Made by a program: the position numbers and the translations under genes. Below, piece after piece: positions 8,787 to 17,281 of a DNA stretch of 64,000 bases (positions are counted from its first letter, which is position 1; each line of letters opens with the position of its first letter). The DNA lies in contig DATMRW010000021.1 in NCBI GenBank assembly GCA_035565775.1, positions 434,001 to 498,000 of the forward strand, read 5' to 3'. This DNA comes from PRO6 sp035565775. Lineage in GTDB: Bacteria; Pseudomonadota; Alphaproteobacteria; Rhizobiales; Xanthobacteraceae. Under the pieces are notes generated by a model. The model was given only the letters and a program-made list of their open reading frames with translations. It searched no databases and was not told where the DNA came from.

Positions 8787-9401
8787 ATGTCCCGCCCCAA
8801 AATCCTGATTGTCTTCTACTCCCGCACCGGCGTCACCGAAGCGCTGGCCAACGCCATCGCCGATGGAGCCCATGCCCTCGGCGCGGAAGTGCGCCTTCGC
8901 CGCGCCCGTGAGGTCGTCGGCCCCGAGATCATGGCGCAGGCACCCGGCTGGGCCGAAGACGCCGCGCGGCTCAACGCCAAATATGAAGCGCCGACGCCCG
9001 CCGACGCAGAATGGGCCGATGCCATCGTGTTCGGAACCCCGACGCGGTTCGGCTCGATCTCCTCGGAACTCAAGGCCTATATCGACAGCCTGGGCGGCCT
9101 CTGGGTCAACGGCGCGTTGAACGGCAAAGCCGGCTCGGTGTTCGGCTCCACCTCCACCACCCACGGCGGCAACGAGTCGACGCTGATCTCGATGTACAAC
9201 TTCATGGCCCATCTCGGCCTAATCATCGTGCCGCTCGGCTACTCCGACGCCTCGCTGTTCAAGGCCGGCACGCCCTACGGCGCATCATCTGTCTCGTACA
9301 ACCAGGCGACACCGCCGACCGACGACGATCTTGACGTCGCCCGCTATCAGGGCAAGCGTGTTGCAAGCGTCGCGAAAGCGCTGAAGGCCGCCTCGGCATA
9401 A
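8787..9401 (+). CDS. wrbA: NAD(P)H:quinone oxidoreductase, WrbA type
   Basis: A 204-residue flavodoxin-fold FMN protein that reduces quinones by two electrons and so avoids semiquinone stress. The N-terminal phosphate loop is ILIVFYSRTGVTEALANAIA. Typical WrbA segments follow: DAIVFGTPTRFGSISSELK, GKAGSVFGSTSTTHGGNEST and the C-terminal YGASSVSYNQATPPTDDDL. Length matches the family (about 200). It is cytoplasmic, likely tetrameric, and divergent from a LysR regulator. The downstream pirin gene may share the transcript (60-base gap). Confidence 0.93.
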   Translation: MSRPKILIVFYSRTGVTEALANAIADGAHALGAEVRLRRAREVVGPEIMAQAPGWAEDAARLNAKYEAPTPADAEWADAIVFGTPTRFGSISSELKAYIDSLGGLWVNGALNGKAGSVFGSTSTTHGGNESTLISMYNFMAHLGLIIVPLGYSDASLFKAGTPYGASSVSYNQATPPTDDDLDVARYQGKRVASVAKALKAASA

Positions 9402-9461
9402 CCCGGAAACCGTGCGAGAAGATCTGGCACAATGCGGCCGAGCAGGAACGAGGAGGATTCG

Positions 9462-10379
9462 ATGAGCTGGCTTCCGACCGACGATCCCATTCCCGGCGAC
9501 AAGCACTCGTGCGATGCGCTTGACCTCGTCATCGTGCCGCGCACAAGCGACCTCGGCGGCTTCTCCGTGCGCCGCGCACTGCCTTCGGTGCAGCGGCGCA
9601 TGGTCGGCCCCTTCGTGTTCTTCGACGAGATGGGGCCGGCGGAATTTCTGCTCGGCGAAGGGCTCGATGTACGGCCGCATCCGCACATCGGCCTCTCGAC
9701 CGTCACCTATCTGTTCGAAGGCGAGATGATGCATCGCGACTCGCTCGGCACCACGCTCGCGATCAAGCCGGGCGAGCTCAACTGGATGACGGCGGGCAGC
9801 GGCATTGCCCATTCGGAACGCACGCCGCCGGAGTTGCGCAAGGGCGGCTCGCGCCTGTTCGGCATCCAGAGCTGGGTCGCGCTCACCAAGGAGGACGAGG
9901 AAGTCGCGCCGTCCTTCGAGCATTACGGCAAGGACAAGACGCCGCTGCTCTCCGGCGAAGGCAAGACCATCCGCGTGATCGCCGGATCGCTGCTCGGCGC
10001 CACGTCGCCGGTCAGAACCTCGAGCGCGCTGTTCTATGCCGACATCGTGCTGGAACCGGGCGCGTCTGTTCCGCTCGATGCCCACTACGAGGAACGCGCG
10101 ATCTATACGGTCGCCGGTTCGATCGATATTGCCGGCGACGCATTCGGCCCTGGACAGCTTCTGGTTTTCAAACCCGGCGACCGCATCACGATCCGCGCAA
10201 ATTCCAGTGCGCGCTTCATGGCGCTCGGCGGCGAGCCGCTCGACGGGCCGCGCCACATCTGGTGGAACTTCGTTTCGTCGCGCAAGGATCGTATCGAGCA
10301 GGCAAAGGCAGACTGGAAGGCTGCGCGCTTCGACAGCGTGCCGGGCGATCCCGAATTCATTCCACTGCCCGAGAGGTAA
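9462..10379 (+). CDS. pirin-family bicupin protein
   Basis: A 305-residue two-cupin protein of the pirin family, iron proteins some of which have quercetinase activity or bind regulators. The metal motif is seen in VRPHPHIGLSTVTYLFEGEMMHRDSLG (two His close together, then His and Glu further on). Other family segments are VGPFVFFDEMGP and WMTAGSGIAHSERTP. The start is the ATG at 9462, which has AGGAGGA five bases upstream; an in-frame ATG at 9432 has no such site. It follows wrbA on the same strand, which supports a role in redox or flavonoid/quinone stress, an inference. Confidence 0.9.
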   Translation: MSWLPTDDPIPGDKHSCDALDLVIVPRTSDLGGFSVRRALPSVQRRMVGPFVFFDEMGPAEFLLGEGLDVRPHPHIGLSTVTYLFEGEMMHRDSLGTTLAIKPGELNWMTAGSGIAHSERTPPELRKGGSRLFGIQSWVALTKEDEEVAPSFEHYGKDKTPLLSGEGKTIRVIAGSLLGATSPVRTSSALFYADIVLEPGASVPLDAHYEERAIYTVAGSIDIAGDAFGPGQLLVFKPGDRITIRANSSARFMALGGEPLDGPRHIWWNFVSSRKDRIEQAKADWKAARFDSVPGDPEFIPLPER

Positions 10380-10481
10380 TGCGGCAGCTGCATGGTTCCC
10401 GCAGCAGCAGCGCGTCGATCAGCGGTTTATCCGCAGGAGCAAACCCTGTAACCTTCCCAGCGTGAAGAACGGGGAGACACT

Positions 10482-10925
10482 GTGGTTAAAGCTTCCGACA
10501 TGTTGATCGCGCGCCGCGCCAATACCAAAGCCCGCGCGGACTTCGCGACGTGGCAGATGATGGCAAAGCTCAACGGCGCGGATGGGCTTACCGACGAGGC
10601 CCGGAAGTTTCTCGCCAGCTTTCAGTCGCTGAGCGAGCGGATGTCTAAAAGCGAGGCGGAAGAAGAAACCATCGCGATGGTTTATGCCGCCTATTTCGAG
10701 GCCATGGGCGGCGTCGGCCTGCCGCCGCCGATCAAGCATGTCCTCAAGGAGCGCGAAGCCACGCCGCCGTTCACGAACAACGTCACGCCGCTGAAGCGCC
10801 CGCCGCCGAAGCCTGTGCGCAGTCCCCCGACGACGGCGCGGGCCGAGCCCAGAAAGCTCCCCGTGATGTTGATCTTCGTTGCCATGATCATCATCGCCGT
10901 GGCGATCCGATATTTTTGGCACTGA
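10482..10925 (+). CDS. hypothetical protein with C-terminal membrane anchor
   Basis: A 147-residue protein I do not recognise. It starts at GTG after GGGGAGA. The first 90 residues are charged and helical (RRANTKARADFATWQMMAKL and following). A Pro-rich linker with PPPKPVRSPP spans about 105-122, and the last 20 residues are a single transmembrane helix (VMLIFVAMIIIAVAIRYFW). It is probably a tail-anchored inner-membrane protein with its bulk in the cytoplasm. Its end overlaps the region just before the kinase start, so the two may be coupled. Confidence 0.7.
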   Translation: MVKASDMLIARRANTKARADFATWQMMAKLNGADGLTDEARKFLASFQSLSERMSKSEAEEETIAMVYAAYFEAMGGVGLPPPIKHVLKEREATPPFTNNVTPLKRPPPKPVRSPPTTARAEPRKLPVMLIFVAMIIIAVAIRYFWH

Positions 10926-10951
10926 TACCCACCGACCGGGACAGACACGCG

Positions 10952-11857
10952 ATGCAGGCACTTTTCATCGGCCAGACCTATATCGACGTCACGTTCCTCA
11001 CTGACAGACTGCCGACCGGAGACGAGAAGCACGTCGCCTCGGCCTATTCCGTTTCTTTCGGCGGCAATGCCGTCACCGCCGCGTTCTGCTGCGCCAAGCT
11101 CGGCATCGTGCCGGATCTCATCGCCACACTGGCCGACGACTGGCTCGGCCGGATGTTCATCGACATGACCGCAAAATACGGGATCTCCGTCCACCCGCGG
11201 AAGGTCAGGTCGTCCTCGCTGTCATTCATCATGCCGAAGGACGGCAAGCGCGCCATCGTCCGCTGCCGCGACGACAACTACCTGCACCCCTTCCCGATTC
11301 TCCATCTGGCTGGCTGCCGCGCCCTCCATGTCGACGGCCATCAGGGCGATGCCGCGATCCACTATGCTAAACACTGCCGCGAAGCCGGCATTCTGACGTC
11401 GCTCGACGGCGGCGGCCTGCGCACCAATACGCTCGAACTATTGGAATTCATCGACGTCGCCATCGTCGCCGAGCGCCTCTGTGAACAGATGGCCCTGTCG
11501 CCATACGAGATGCTCGATTTCCTCAAGCAGCGCGGCTGCCGCATCGGCGGCGTGACATTGGGCGAGCGCGGTCTCGTCTGGTACGACGAGATCGGCGAGG
11601 TGCAGGAACTGCCGGCGATTCCGCTGCCGGCAGAGAAGGTGATTGACACCAACGGCGCGGGCGACGTGTTTCACGGCGCCTACATGTATTCCTATCTCGC
11701 TGCGCCCGAGAAAAGCTGGGAGAGCCACCTGCGCTTCGCGCAGGCGGCATCCGCCCACAAGATCCAGCACCTCGGCAACGAGGCCGGCTTGCCGACGCTC
11801 GCCGATGTGATGAAACTGTCCCAGATGCGGGCTGAAGCTGAAGCCGGGCTGATCTGA
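10952..11857 (+). CDS. PfkB-family carbohydrate kinase
   Basis: A 301-residue ribokinase/PfkB-type kinase that phosphorylates a sugar or nucleoside. The N-terminal signature region is SVSFGGNAVTAAFCCAKLG around residues 34-51. The C-terminal signature DTNGAGDVFHGAY is at 232-244, with Asp238 the expected catalytic base next to the anion hole. Sugar choice cannot be read from the sequence. The start ATG at 10952 gives the usual short N-terminus before the first beta strand (ALFIGQTYIDV). It is followed after 47 bases by a cyclase-family hydrolase gene. Confidence 0.88.
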   Translation: MQALFIGQTYIDVTFLTDRLPTGDEKHVASAYSVSFGGNAVTAAFCCAKLGIVPDLIATLADDWLGRMFIDMTAKYGISVHPRKVRSSSLSFIMPKDGKRAIVRCRDDNYLHPFPILHLAGCRALHVDGHQGDAAIHYAKHCREAGILTSLDGGGLRTNTLELLEFIDVAIVAERLCEQMALSPYEMLDFLKQRGCRIGGVTLGERGLVWYDEIGEVQELPAIPLPAEKVIDTNGAGDVFHGAYMYSYLAAPEKSWESHLRFAQAASAHKIQHLGNEAGLPTLADVMKLSQMRAEAEAGLI

Positions 11858-11904
11858 TCGCTCCGCCCCTGCCCGCTTTCCGACAGAATAACAACGGAGG
11901 GGAC

Positions 11905-12681
11905 ATGGCGCGCCGACTGATCGATATTTCCGTACCGCTGCAGAACGACGTCGCTGCCGATCCACCGGGCACCGGCCCGGCGATCGAATATATCGACCAT
12001 CAGCAGGGCCTTCCCGCGATGCTGCAGTTCTTCCCGGGCCTGAAGGCGCAAGACCTGCCGGACGGCGCGGGCTGGGCCGTCGAGCGCGTGCAGCTCTCCA
12101 CCCACAACGGCACGCACCTCGATGCGCCGTGGCATTTTCACCCGACGATGAACCGTGGCGAGCGCGCCTGGACCATCGACGAGGTGCCGCTCGAGTGGTG
12201 CTTTCAGCCGGGCGTGAAACTCGACTTCCGCCATTTTCCCGACGGCTACGTCGTCACCGCCGCCGATGTCGAAGCCGAACTGAAGCGCATCGAACACACG
12301 CTGTCGCCGCTGGAGATCGTCGTCGTCAACACCAGCGCCGGCGCGAAGTATGGCGCGCCCGACTATGTCGCTTCCGGCTGCGGCATGGGCTCTGAGGCCA
12401 CCATGTATCTGCTCGAACGCGGCGTGCGCCTCACCGGCACCGACGCCTGGAGCTGGGATGCGCCGTTCGTCTACACCGCGAAAAAGTATGCCGAGACGAG
12501 GAACGCGGCGCTGATCTGGGAGGGCCACAAGGCCGGCCGCCACATCGGCTATTGCCACATCGAGAAGCTGCACAATCTCGAACAGCTGCCCTCGGCCGGT
12601 TTTCAGGTGAGCTGCTTCCCGGTGAAGATCGAACGCGCCTCAGCCGGCTGGACGCGCGCGGTTGCCATCATCGACGATTGA
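11905..12681 (+). CDS. cyclase-family metal-dependent hydrolase (kynurenine formamidase-like)
   Basis: A 258-residue member of the PF04199 family, which includes kynurenine formamidase and isatin hydrolase. The metal motif HxGTHxDxPxH is complete: His67, Gly69, Thr70, His71, Asp73, Pro75 and His77. Further conserved parts are TDAWSWDAPF and the IEKLHNLEQLP segment near the C-terminus. It has no signal peptide. GGAGGGG precedes the ATG. The reaction is probably hydrolysis of an amide or lactam bond; the precise substrate is open. It ends before a bidirectional terminator shared with fpr. Confidence 0.88.
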   Translation: MARRLIDISVPLQNDVAADPPGTGPAIEYIDHQQGLPAMLQFFPGLKAQDLPDGAGWAVERVQLSTHNGTHLDAPWHFHPTMNRGERAWTIDEVPLEWCFQPGVKLDFRHFPDGYVVTAADVEAELKRIEHTLSPLEIVVVNTSAGAKYGAPDYVASGCGMGSEATMYLLERGVRLTGTDAWSWDAPFVYTAKKYAETRNAALIWEGHKAGRHIGYCHIEKLHNLEQLPSAGFQVSCFPVKIERASAGWTRAVAIIDD

Positions 12682-12729
12682 AAATTTTTTGACGCGGCCT
12701 GCGCCAGCGAGCCGCGAGGGCCGAAAACA

Positions 12730-12760
12730 AAAAAGCTCCGCAATCAGTGCGGAGCTTTTT
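12730..12760. terminator. bidirectional intrinsic terminator
   Basis: A perfect stem AAAAAGCTCCGC/GCGGAGCTTTTT with a 7-base loop lies between the convergent cyclase-family gene and fpr, with A and T runs on the two sides. Confidence 0.9.
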
Positions 12761-12780
12761 CTCTTTGGGAAACGGAACGC

Positions 12781-13554
12781 TCAGCGCTCCGCAAAGGCCT
12801 TCTCCACCACGAACTGGCCGGGCTCGCCGTGGTTGCCCTCGATGAATTCACGCTCCAGCAGCATCACACGCATGTCCTGCAACAGCGCCGGGCTGCCGCA
12901 GAGCATCACGCGGTCGAACTCCGCCTCGATGGACGGCAGGCCGATATCGTCGAACAGCTTGCCGGACGCCATCAGATCGGTGATGCGGCCACGGTTGTGG
13001 AACGGATCGCGCGTCACGGTCGGATAATAGATGAGCTGGTTGCGGACATATTCACCGAGGAAATCGTCCTGCGGCAGCGTCTCGCGGATCATCTCGCCAT
13101 AGGCAAGCTCGGCGACATGCCGGCAGCCATGGACGAGCACAATCTTCTCGAAGCGCTCATAAGTCTCGGGATCCTTGATCACGCTGAGAAATGGCGCAAG
13201 GCCGGTGCCGGTGCCGACGAGATAGAGATTGCGGCCGCTGTGCAGGTTGTCGATCACCAGCGTGCCGGTGGCCTTGCGGCTGACGAGAATCGGATCGCCT
13301 TCGCGCAGATGCTGAAGGCGCGAGGTCAGCGGCCCATCCGGCACCTTGATCGAGAAGAACTCCAGCTTGTCCTCGTAATTCGCGCTGGCGACGCTGTAGG
13401 CGCGCAGCAGCGGCTTGTTGTCCACCTCGATGCCGATCATGGTGAACTCACCATTGCGGAAACGAAAAGATGAATCACGGGTGGTGGTGAAGCTGAACAG
13501 CGTGTCGGTCCAATGGTGAACGCTCAGAACGCTTTCTTGATTGAACTTGCTCAT
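12781..13554 (-). CDS. fpr: ferredoxin--NADP+ reductase
   Basis: A 257-residue FAD enzyme of the bacterial plant-type FNR family that moves electrons between NADPH and ferredoxin or flavodoxin. FAD-binding RAYSVASANYEDKLEFFSI begins near residue 50, the NADP pocket GTGTGLAPFLSVI near 113 and VMLCGSPALLQDM near 215. The C-terminus (VVEKAFAER) extends past the aromatic stacking position, as in the alphaproteobacterial subclass. The start ATG at 13554 precedes the family N-terminus (ESVLSVHHWTDTLFSF). It is transcribed alone; the 248-base gap to the next gene upstream shows no clear motif. Confidence 0.95.
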   Translation of the reverse strand: MSKFNQESVLSVHHWTDTLFSFTTTRDSSFRFRNGEFTMIGIEVDNKPLLRAYSVASANYEDKLEFFSIKVPDGPLTSRLQHLREGDPILVSRKATGTLVIDNLHSGRNLYLVGTGTGLAPFLSVIKDPETYERFEKIVLVHGCRHVAELAYGEMIRETLPQDDFLGEYVRNQLIYYPTVTRDPFHNRGRITDLMASGKLFDDIGLPSIEAEFDRVMLCGSPALLQDMRVMLLEREFIEGNHGEPGQFVVEKAFAER

Positions 13555-13802
13555 CAGGCCCAAAATCCAAAAGTCACGGCGCACGCGGCACAAAACGCCC
13601 GAAAATGTCATTATCGGGGCGATTTCACGCCTTTTTGGCTGGAATAGTGACCAAATAGGGTGATCCCGCCGAATGATCAAGGAACGTCTGCGCAGAGCAG
13701 CTATGGCGGGGATGATGTCGTTGACGGCGCCTTCTTGCCCAACGCGCCTTGCTCCGTCAACACCCGAGCGGCGAAAGCGATCCCTTGCGCGGCTGGATTC
13801 TT

Positions 13803-14513
13803 TCAAACTGCGAGATGGGCGTCGCGAATCTCGGGGCTGGCATCCAGCTCCGCCATGGTGCCCTCGAAGCAGATCCGGCCGCGCTCGATCATGTAGACGC
13901 GATCGGAGATCAGCCGCGCGAAATGCAGGTTCTGCTCGGAGACCAGCACGCCTAGCCCTTGCATCTTCATCGTCTGGATCGCCGCGACCATCTGCTCGAC
14001 GATTTTCGGCGCGAGTCCTTCGGACGGCTCGTCCAGCAGCACCAGCGACGGATTGCCCATCAAGGTGCGGGCGATGGTGAGCATCTGCTGTTCGCCGCCG
14101 CTCATCTGGCCACCCGGACGCTTGCGCATCTCGCCGAGGTTCGGAAACAGCGCGAAGATCATCTCCTCGGTCCAGAACGGCGCGCCGGCGCGCTTTGGCT
14201 GGCGGCCGACCTCGAGATTTTCCTCCACCGTCAGCTCGGTGAAGATCCGCCGCTCCTCCGGCACGTAGCCGAGCCCGGCGCGCACGATGGCATGGGTCGG
14301 CGCGCGGGAAATGTCGCGCCCGTCGAACGTGATCTTGCCGTCGCGCCGCGCCACCAGGCCGACGATCGAGCGGAAGGTGGTGGATTTGCCTGCACCGTTG
14401 CGCCCGAGCAGCGACACGATCTCGTTGCCGCCGACCGCAAGGCTGATGTCGTAAAGGATGTGGGCGCCGCCGTAGAAGCTGTTGAGGCCCGCAACTTCCA
14501 ACTTCGCGGTCAT
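13803..14513 (-). CDS. HAAT ABC transporter ATP-binding protein (LivF-like), system 1
   Basis: A 236-residue cytoplasmic ATPase of the branched-chain amino-acid transporter type. Walker A is LLGRNGAGKSTTFRSI near residue 35. The family's 'YVPEERRIF' follows, then the ABC signature MSGGEQQM near 138 and Walker B LVLLDEPSEGLAP near 157. Its start overlaps the stop of the LivG-like gene by four bases, so the genes are translationally coupled. With the fused permease and binding protein upstream it makes a full uptake system. The ligand is not evident. Confidence 0.93.
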   Translation of the reverse strand: MTAKLEVAGLNSFYGGAHILYDISLAVGGNEIVSLLGRNGAGKSTTFRSIVGLVARRDGKITFDGRDISRAPTHAIVRAGLGYVPEERRIFTELTVEENLEVGRQPKRAGAPFWTEEMIFALFPNLGEMRKRPGGQMSGGEQQMLTIARTLMGNPSLVLLDEPSEGLAPKIVEQMVAAIQTMKMQGLGVLVSEQNLHFARLISDRVYMIERGRICFEGTMAELDASPEIRDAHLAV

Positions 14514-15292
14514 CGCGCCTCGCCCCTCTCGTCGGCATCAAAGAGCAGACCCTCGCCGAGATAGATCGCCCGTACCTGCGGATTGTCGCGCACGGCCTGC
14601 GGCGAGCCTTCCGCGATCAGCGTGCCACGGTCGAGCACGAGAATGCGGTCGGCATGCTCGAACACCACGTCCATGTCGTGTTCGGTGAACAGGACGCCGA
14701 GCCCGCGTTCGCGGGCGATGCGGCCGGTGAGATCCATCAATGCGCTGCGCTCGCCGGCCGCCATGCCCGCGGTCGGCTCGTCCATCAACAGAAGCCGCGG
14801 CTGATTGGCGAGCGCGATGGCCAGCTCCAGCCGCTTCAGGTCGCCGTAGGCCAGTTCGCCGCAAGGTCGCTCCGCTTCGCCGCCCATGCCGACCAGCGCG
14901 AGCAGGTCATCGGCATCGGCCGCGTTCAGCGTCTGGATCGAACGCCACAGGCTGAAATTCTGCGCACGATGCGAGGCGAGCGCGACCTGAACGTTCTCGC
15001 GCGCCGTCATGGTCGGAAACGTCGCCGTGATCTGGAACGTGCGGCCGACGCCGCGCTGCCACACCGCGCGCGGCGGCAGCGCCGTGATGTCCTCGCCGCA
15101 AAGCTCAATGCGGCCCTTGTCGGGCGGGATCTGGCCGTTCAGCATGTTGAAGCAGGTGGTCTTGCCCGCGCCGTTCGGACCAATCAGCGCCAGAATTTCA
15201 CCCGCCTGCAGCGCGAACGACACATCGCGCACGGCATGGACGCCGCCGAACGACTTTGCCAGCCCGCTGACCTTGAGAAGCGGCGCGATCAT
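14510..15292 (-). CDS. HAAT ABC transporter ATP-binding protein (LivG-like), system 1
   Basis: A 260-residue ATPase. Walker A LIGPNGAGKTTCFNML is near residue 37. LivG-specific GVGRTFQITATFPTMTARENV follows. The signature region is AYGDLKRLELA (the common LSYGDQR form of LivG) and Walker B is LLLMDEPTAGM. It overlaps both neighbours by four bases. It pairs with the LivF-like subunit to drive the fused permease. Confidence 0.93.
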   Translation of the reverse strand: MIAPLLKVSGLAKSFGGVHAVRDVSFALQAGEILALIGPNGAGKTTCFNMLNGQIPPDKGRIELCGEDITALPPRAVWQRGVGRTFQITATFPTMTARENVQVALASHRAQNFSLWRSIQTLNAADADDLLALVGMGGEAERPCGELAYGDLKRLELAIALANQPRLLLMDEPTAGMAAGERSALMDLTGRIARERGLGVLFTEHDMDVVFEHADRILVLDRGTLIAEGSPQAVRDNPQVRAIYLGEGLLFDADERGEAR

Positions 15293-17178
15293 TCGGCATG
15301 CTCCCGCGCAACAGGGGCCGCGACGGCAAGCCGCGCATCATCCGGACGATAGCGCGCGCGAAGAGCCTCGAACATGCCGACGATGCCCTTCGGGAAGGCA
15401 ATCACCATGACCACGATCACGCCGCCGAGCACGAGCTTCGACAGGTCGGTCTGGCTGACCAGCCAGATGTTGAGCGCCTTGTAGACGATCGCCCCGACCA
15501 CCGGACCGGAGATGGTCTCGATCCCGCCGAGCAGCACCATCACCAGCGCATCGACCGACAATGCCAGCCCGGCATTGTCGGGAAACACGCTGCCCTTGAG
15601 GTAGGCGAACAGCATCCCGGCGATGGCCGCGACGGTGCCGGAAATCACGAAGGCCAGCCACTGCGTGCGCTTGATGTCGATGCCGACGGCATCGGCGCGC
15701 ATCGGCGAATCCCGCGTCGCCCGCAAGGCATAGCCGAAGGGGGAGAACACCAGCATCCGCAGGGCCGCCACGGCGAGCACGGCGACCGCAAGGCACAGCC
15801 AGTAAAACCGCGCCGGCGAGCCGACGAACGCTGCCGGCCAGACGCCGATGATGCCGTTGTCGCCGCCGGTGACGGCCACCCACTGGAACGCGATCGACCA
15901 GACGATCTGCGCAAAGGCCAGCGTCAGCATCGCAAGATAAACCCCGGACAGCCGCACCGCGAACCAGCCGAACACGACCGCGCCGAGGACGCCGAGGAGC
16001 GGCCCGAGCAGGATGCAAGCGAGCATCGGCAAGCCGAGACCGGTGGCGAGCAGCGCTGCGCCGTAGGAGCCGAGGCCGAAATAGGCGGCATGGCCGAAGG
16101 ATGCGAGGCCGCCGACCGACATCATGAAATGCAGGCTCGCGGCGAAGATGACGAAGATCGCGATCTCCGCGCCCACTGTCAGAAGATAGGTGCTGCCGAC
16201 CGCCGGCAAGGCCAAGGCGAGAACGATCAGGACAAGGAATGCGAGCCGCTCCGGCGGCGTCAGCGGCCGCCAAGGCCGCACCGAGAGCCCCGGCGCTTGT
16301 CGGAGCGGCGCTTCCGGCTTTCCGAACAGCCCCCACGGCCGCACGATCAGCACCACCGCCATCACGAGGAACACGATGACGATGGAGATTTTCGGAAAGA
16401 TCAGAATGCCGAAGGCGTTCAGCTCGGACACCAGCACGGCGGCGATGAAGGCGCCGGTGATGCTGCCGAGGCCGCCGATCACGACGACGACGAACACGTC
16501 GACGATGATCCGCAGGTCCATCGTGTGATTGACCGCGTCGCGCGGAATCTGCAGCGCGCCGCCGAGCGCGGCGAGAAACACGCCGAGCGCAAACACGCTG
16601 GTGAACAGCCACTTCTGATTGACGCCGAGCGCCGCCACCATGTCGCGGTCCTGCGTCGCCGCGCGCACCAGCACGCCCCAGCGGGTGCGATGGAAGAGCA
16701 GCCACAACAGGCCGAGCACCAGCGGCCCGAGCACCATCAGCAGAATATCGTAGGACGGCAGGCTCTCGCCGAAGAAATCCACCGCGCCGCGCAGGCCCGG
16801 CGCGCGGCGGCCGAGAAGATCGTCCGGCCCCCAGATCATCACCACGAGATCCTCGACCATCAGCGTCAGACCGAAGGTCGCGAGCAGTTGGAACAGTTCG
16901 GGCGAGCGATAGATCCGGCGCAGCACCACCATTTCGACGATGACGCCGACGGCAGCGACGATAATCGCCGCGATCACGATGCCGGCCCAGAAGCCGACGG
17001 CGCCGGACAGCCGCTCGGTGAGCGTGAAGGCCATATAGGCCCCGAGCATGTAGAACGCGCCGTGGGCGAAATTCACGATGCGCGTGACGCCGAAAATGAT
17101 CGACAGGCCGGAGGCAACGAGAAACAGCGACGCCGCGCTGGCGAGGCCCGACAGAAACTGGACGACGTAAAAGCTCAT
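15289..17178 (-). CDS. fused HAAT ABC permease (LivH-LivM in one chain), system 1
   Basis: A 629-residue inner-membrane protein that joins both permease subunits. Residues 1-290 are LivH-like (ASGLSIIFGVTRIVNFAHGAFYMLGAY, then GGLGSITGAFIAAVLVSE). After a linker at about 290-320, residues 320-600 are LivM-like (SVGGLASFGHAAYFGLGSYGAALLA, then GGIETISGPVVGAIVYK). Normally these are two proteins of about 290 and 320-420 residues. There is no frameshift or internal stop: the frame is continuous. It overlaps the LivG-like gene and follows the binding-protein gene after a hairpin. Confidence 0.93.
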   Translation of the reverse strand: MSFYVVQFLSGLASAASLFLVASGLSIIFGVTRIVNFAHGAFYMLGAYMAFTLTERLSGAVGFWAGIVIAAIIVAAVGVIVEMVVLRRIYRSPELFQLLATFGLTLMVEDLVVMIWGPDDLLGRRAPGLRGAVDFFGESLPSYDILLMVLGPLVLGLLWLLFHRTRWGVLVRAATQDRDMVAALGVNQKWLFTSVFALGVFLAALGGALQIPRDAVNHTMDLRIIVDVFVVVVIGGLGSITGAFIAAVLVSELNAFGILIFPKISIVIVFLVMAVVLIVRPWGLFGKPEAPLRQAPGLSVRPWRPLTPPERLAFLVLIVLALALPAVGSTYLLTVGAEIAIFVIFAASLHFMMSVGGLASFGHAAYFGLGSYGAALLATGLGLPMLACILLGPLLGVLGAVVFGWFAVRLSGVYLAMLTLAFAQIVWSIAFQWVAVTGGDNGIIGVWPAAFVGSPARFYWLCLAVAVLAVAALRMLVFSPFGYALRATRDSPMRADAVGIDIKRTQWLAFVISGTVAAIAGMLFAYLKGSVFPDNAGLALSVDALVMVLLGGIETISGPVVGAIVYKALNIWLVSQTDLSKLVLGGVIVVMVIAFPKGIVGMFEALRARYRPDDARLAVAAPVAREHAE

Positions 17179-17238
17179 CGCAAACTCTTAAGCCTCACAT
17201 CGGACCGCTGTCAGCATCCATCCGCAGGAGAAAAATGA

Positions 17239-17272
17239 AAAGGCTGCCGGGCGGGACGCGACGGCAGCCTTT
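17239..17272 (-). terminator. hairpin after the binding-protein gene (attenuator or stabiliser)
   Basis: AAAGGCTGCCG and CGGCAGCCTTT pair over 11 bases with a 12-base loop, between the binding-protein stop (17282) and the permease start (17178). On the transcribed strand there is only a short T run. In transporter operons such hairpins let the binding protein be made in excess of the membrane parts. Confidence 0.6.
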
Positions 17273-17281
17273 CGTGCAGGC

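Noticed and set aside
13555..13802. Possible small gene between fpr and transporter 1
   Set aside because: Only short frames with poor codon bias and no ribosome site; treated as a plain intergenic region.
15298..17238. 646-codon open frame antisense to the fused permease
   Set aside because: It is His/Arg/Gln/Asp-rich with no hydrophobic core and is an artefact of G+C-rich codons in the permease; no ribosome site or family resemblance.
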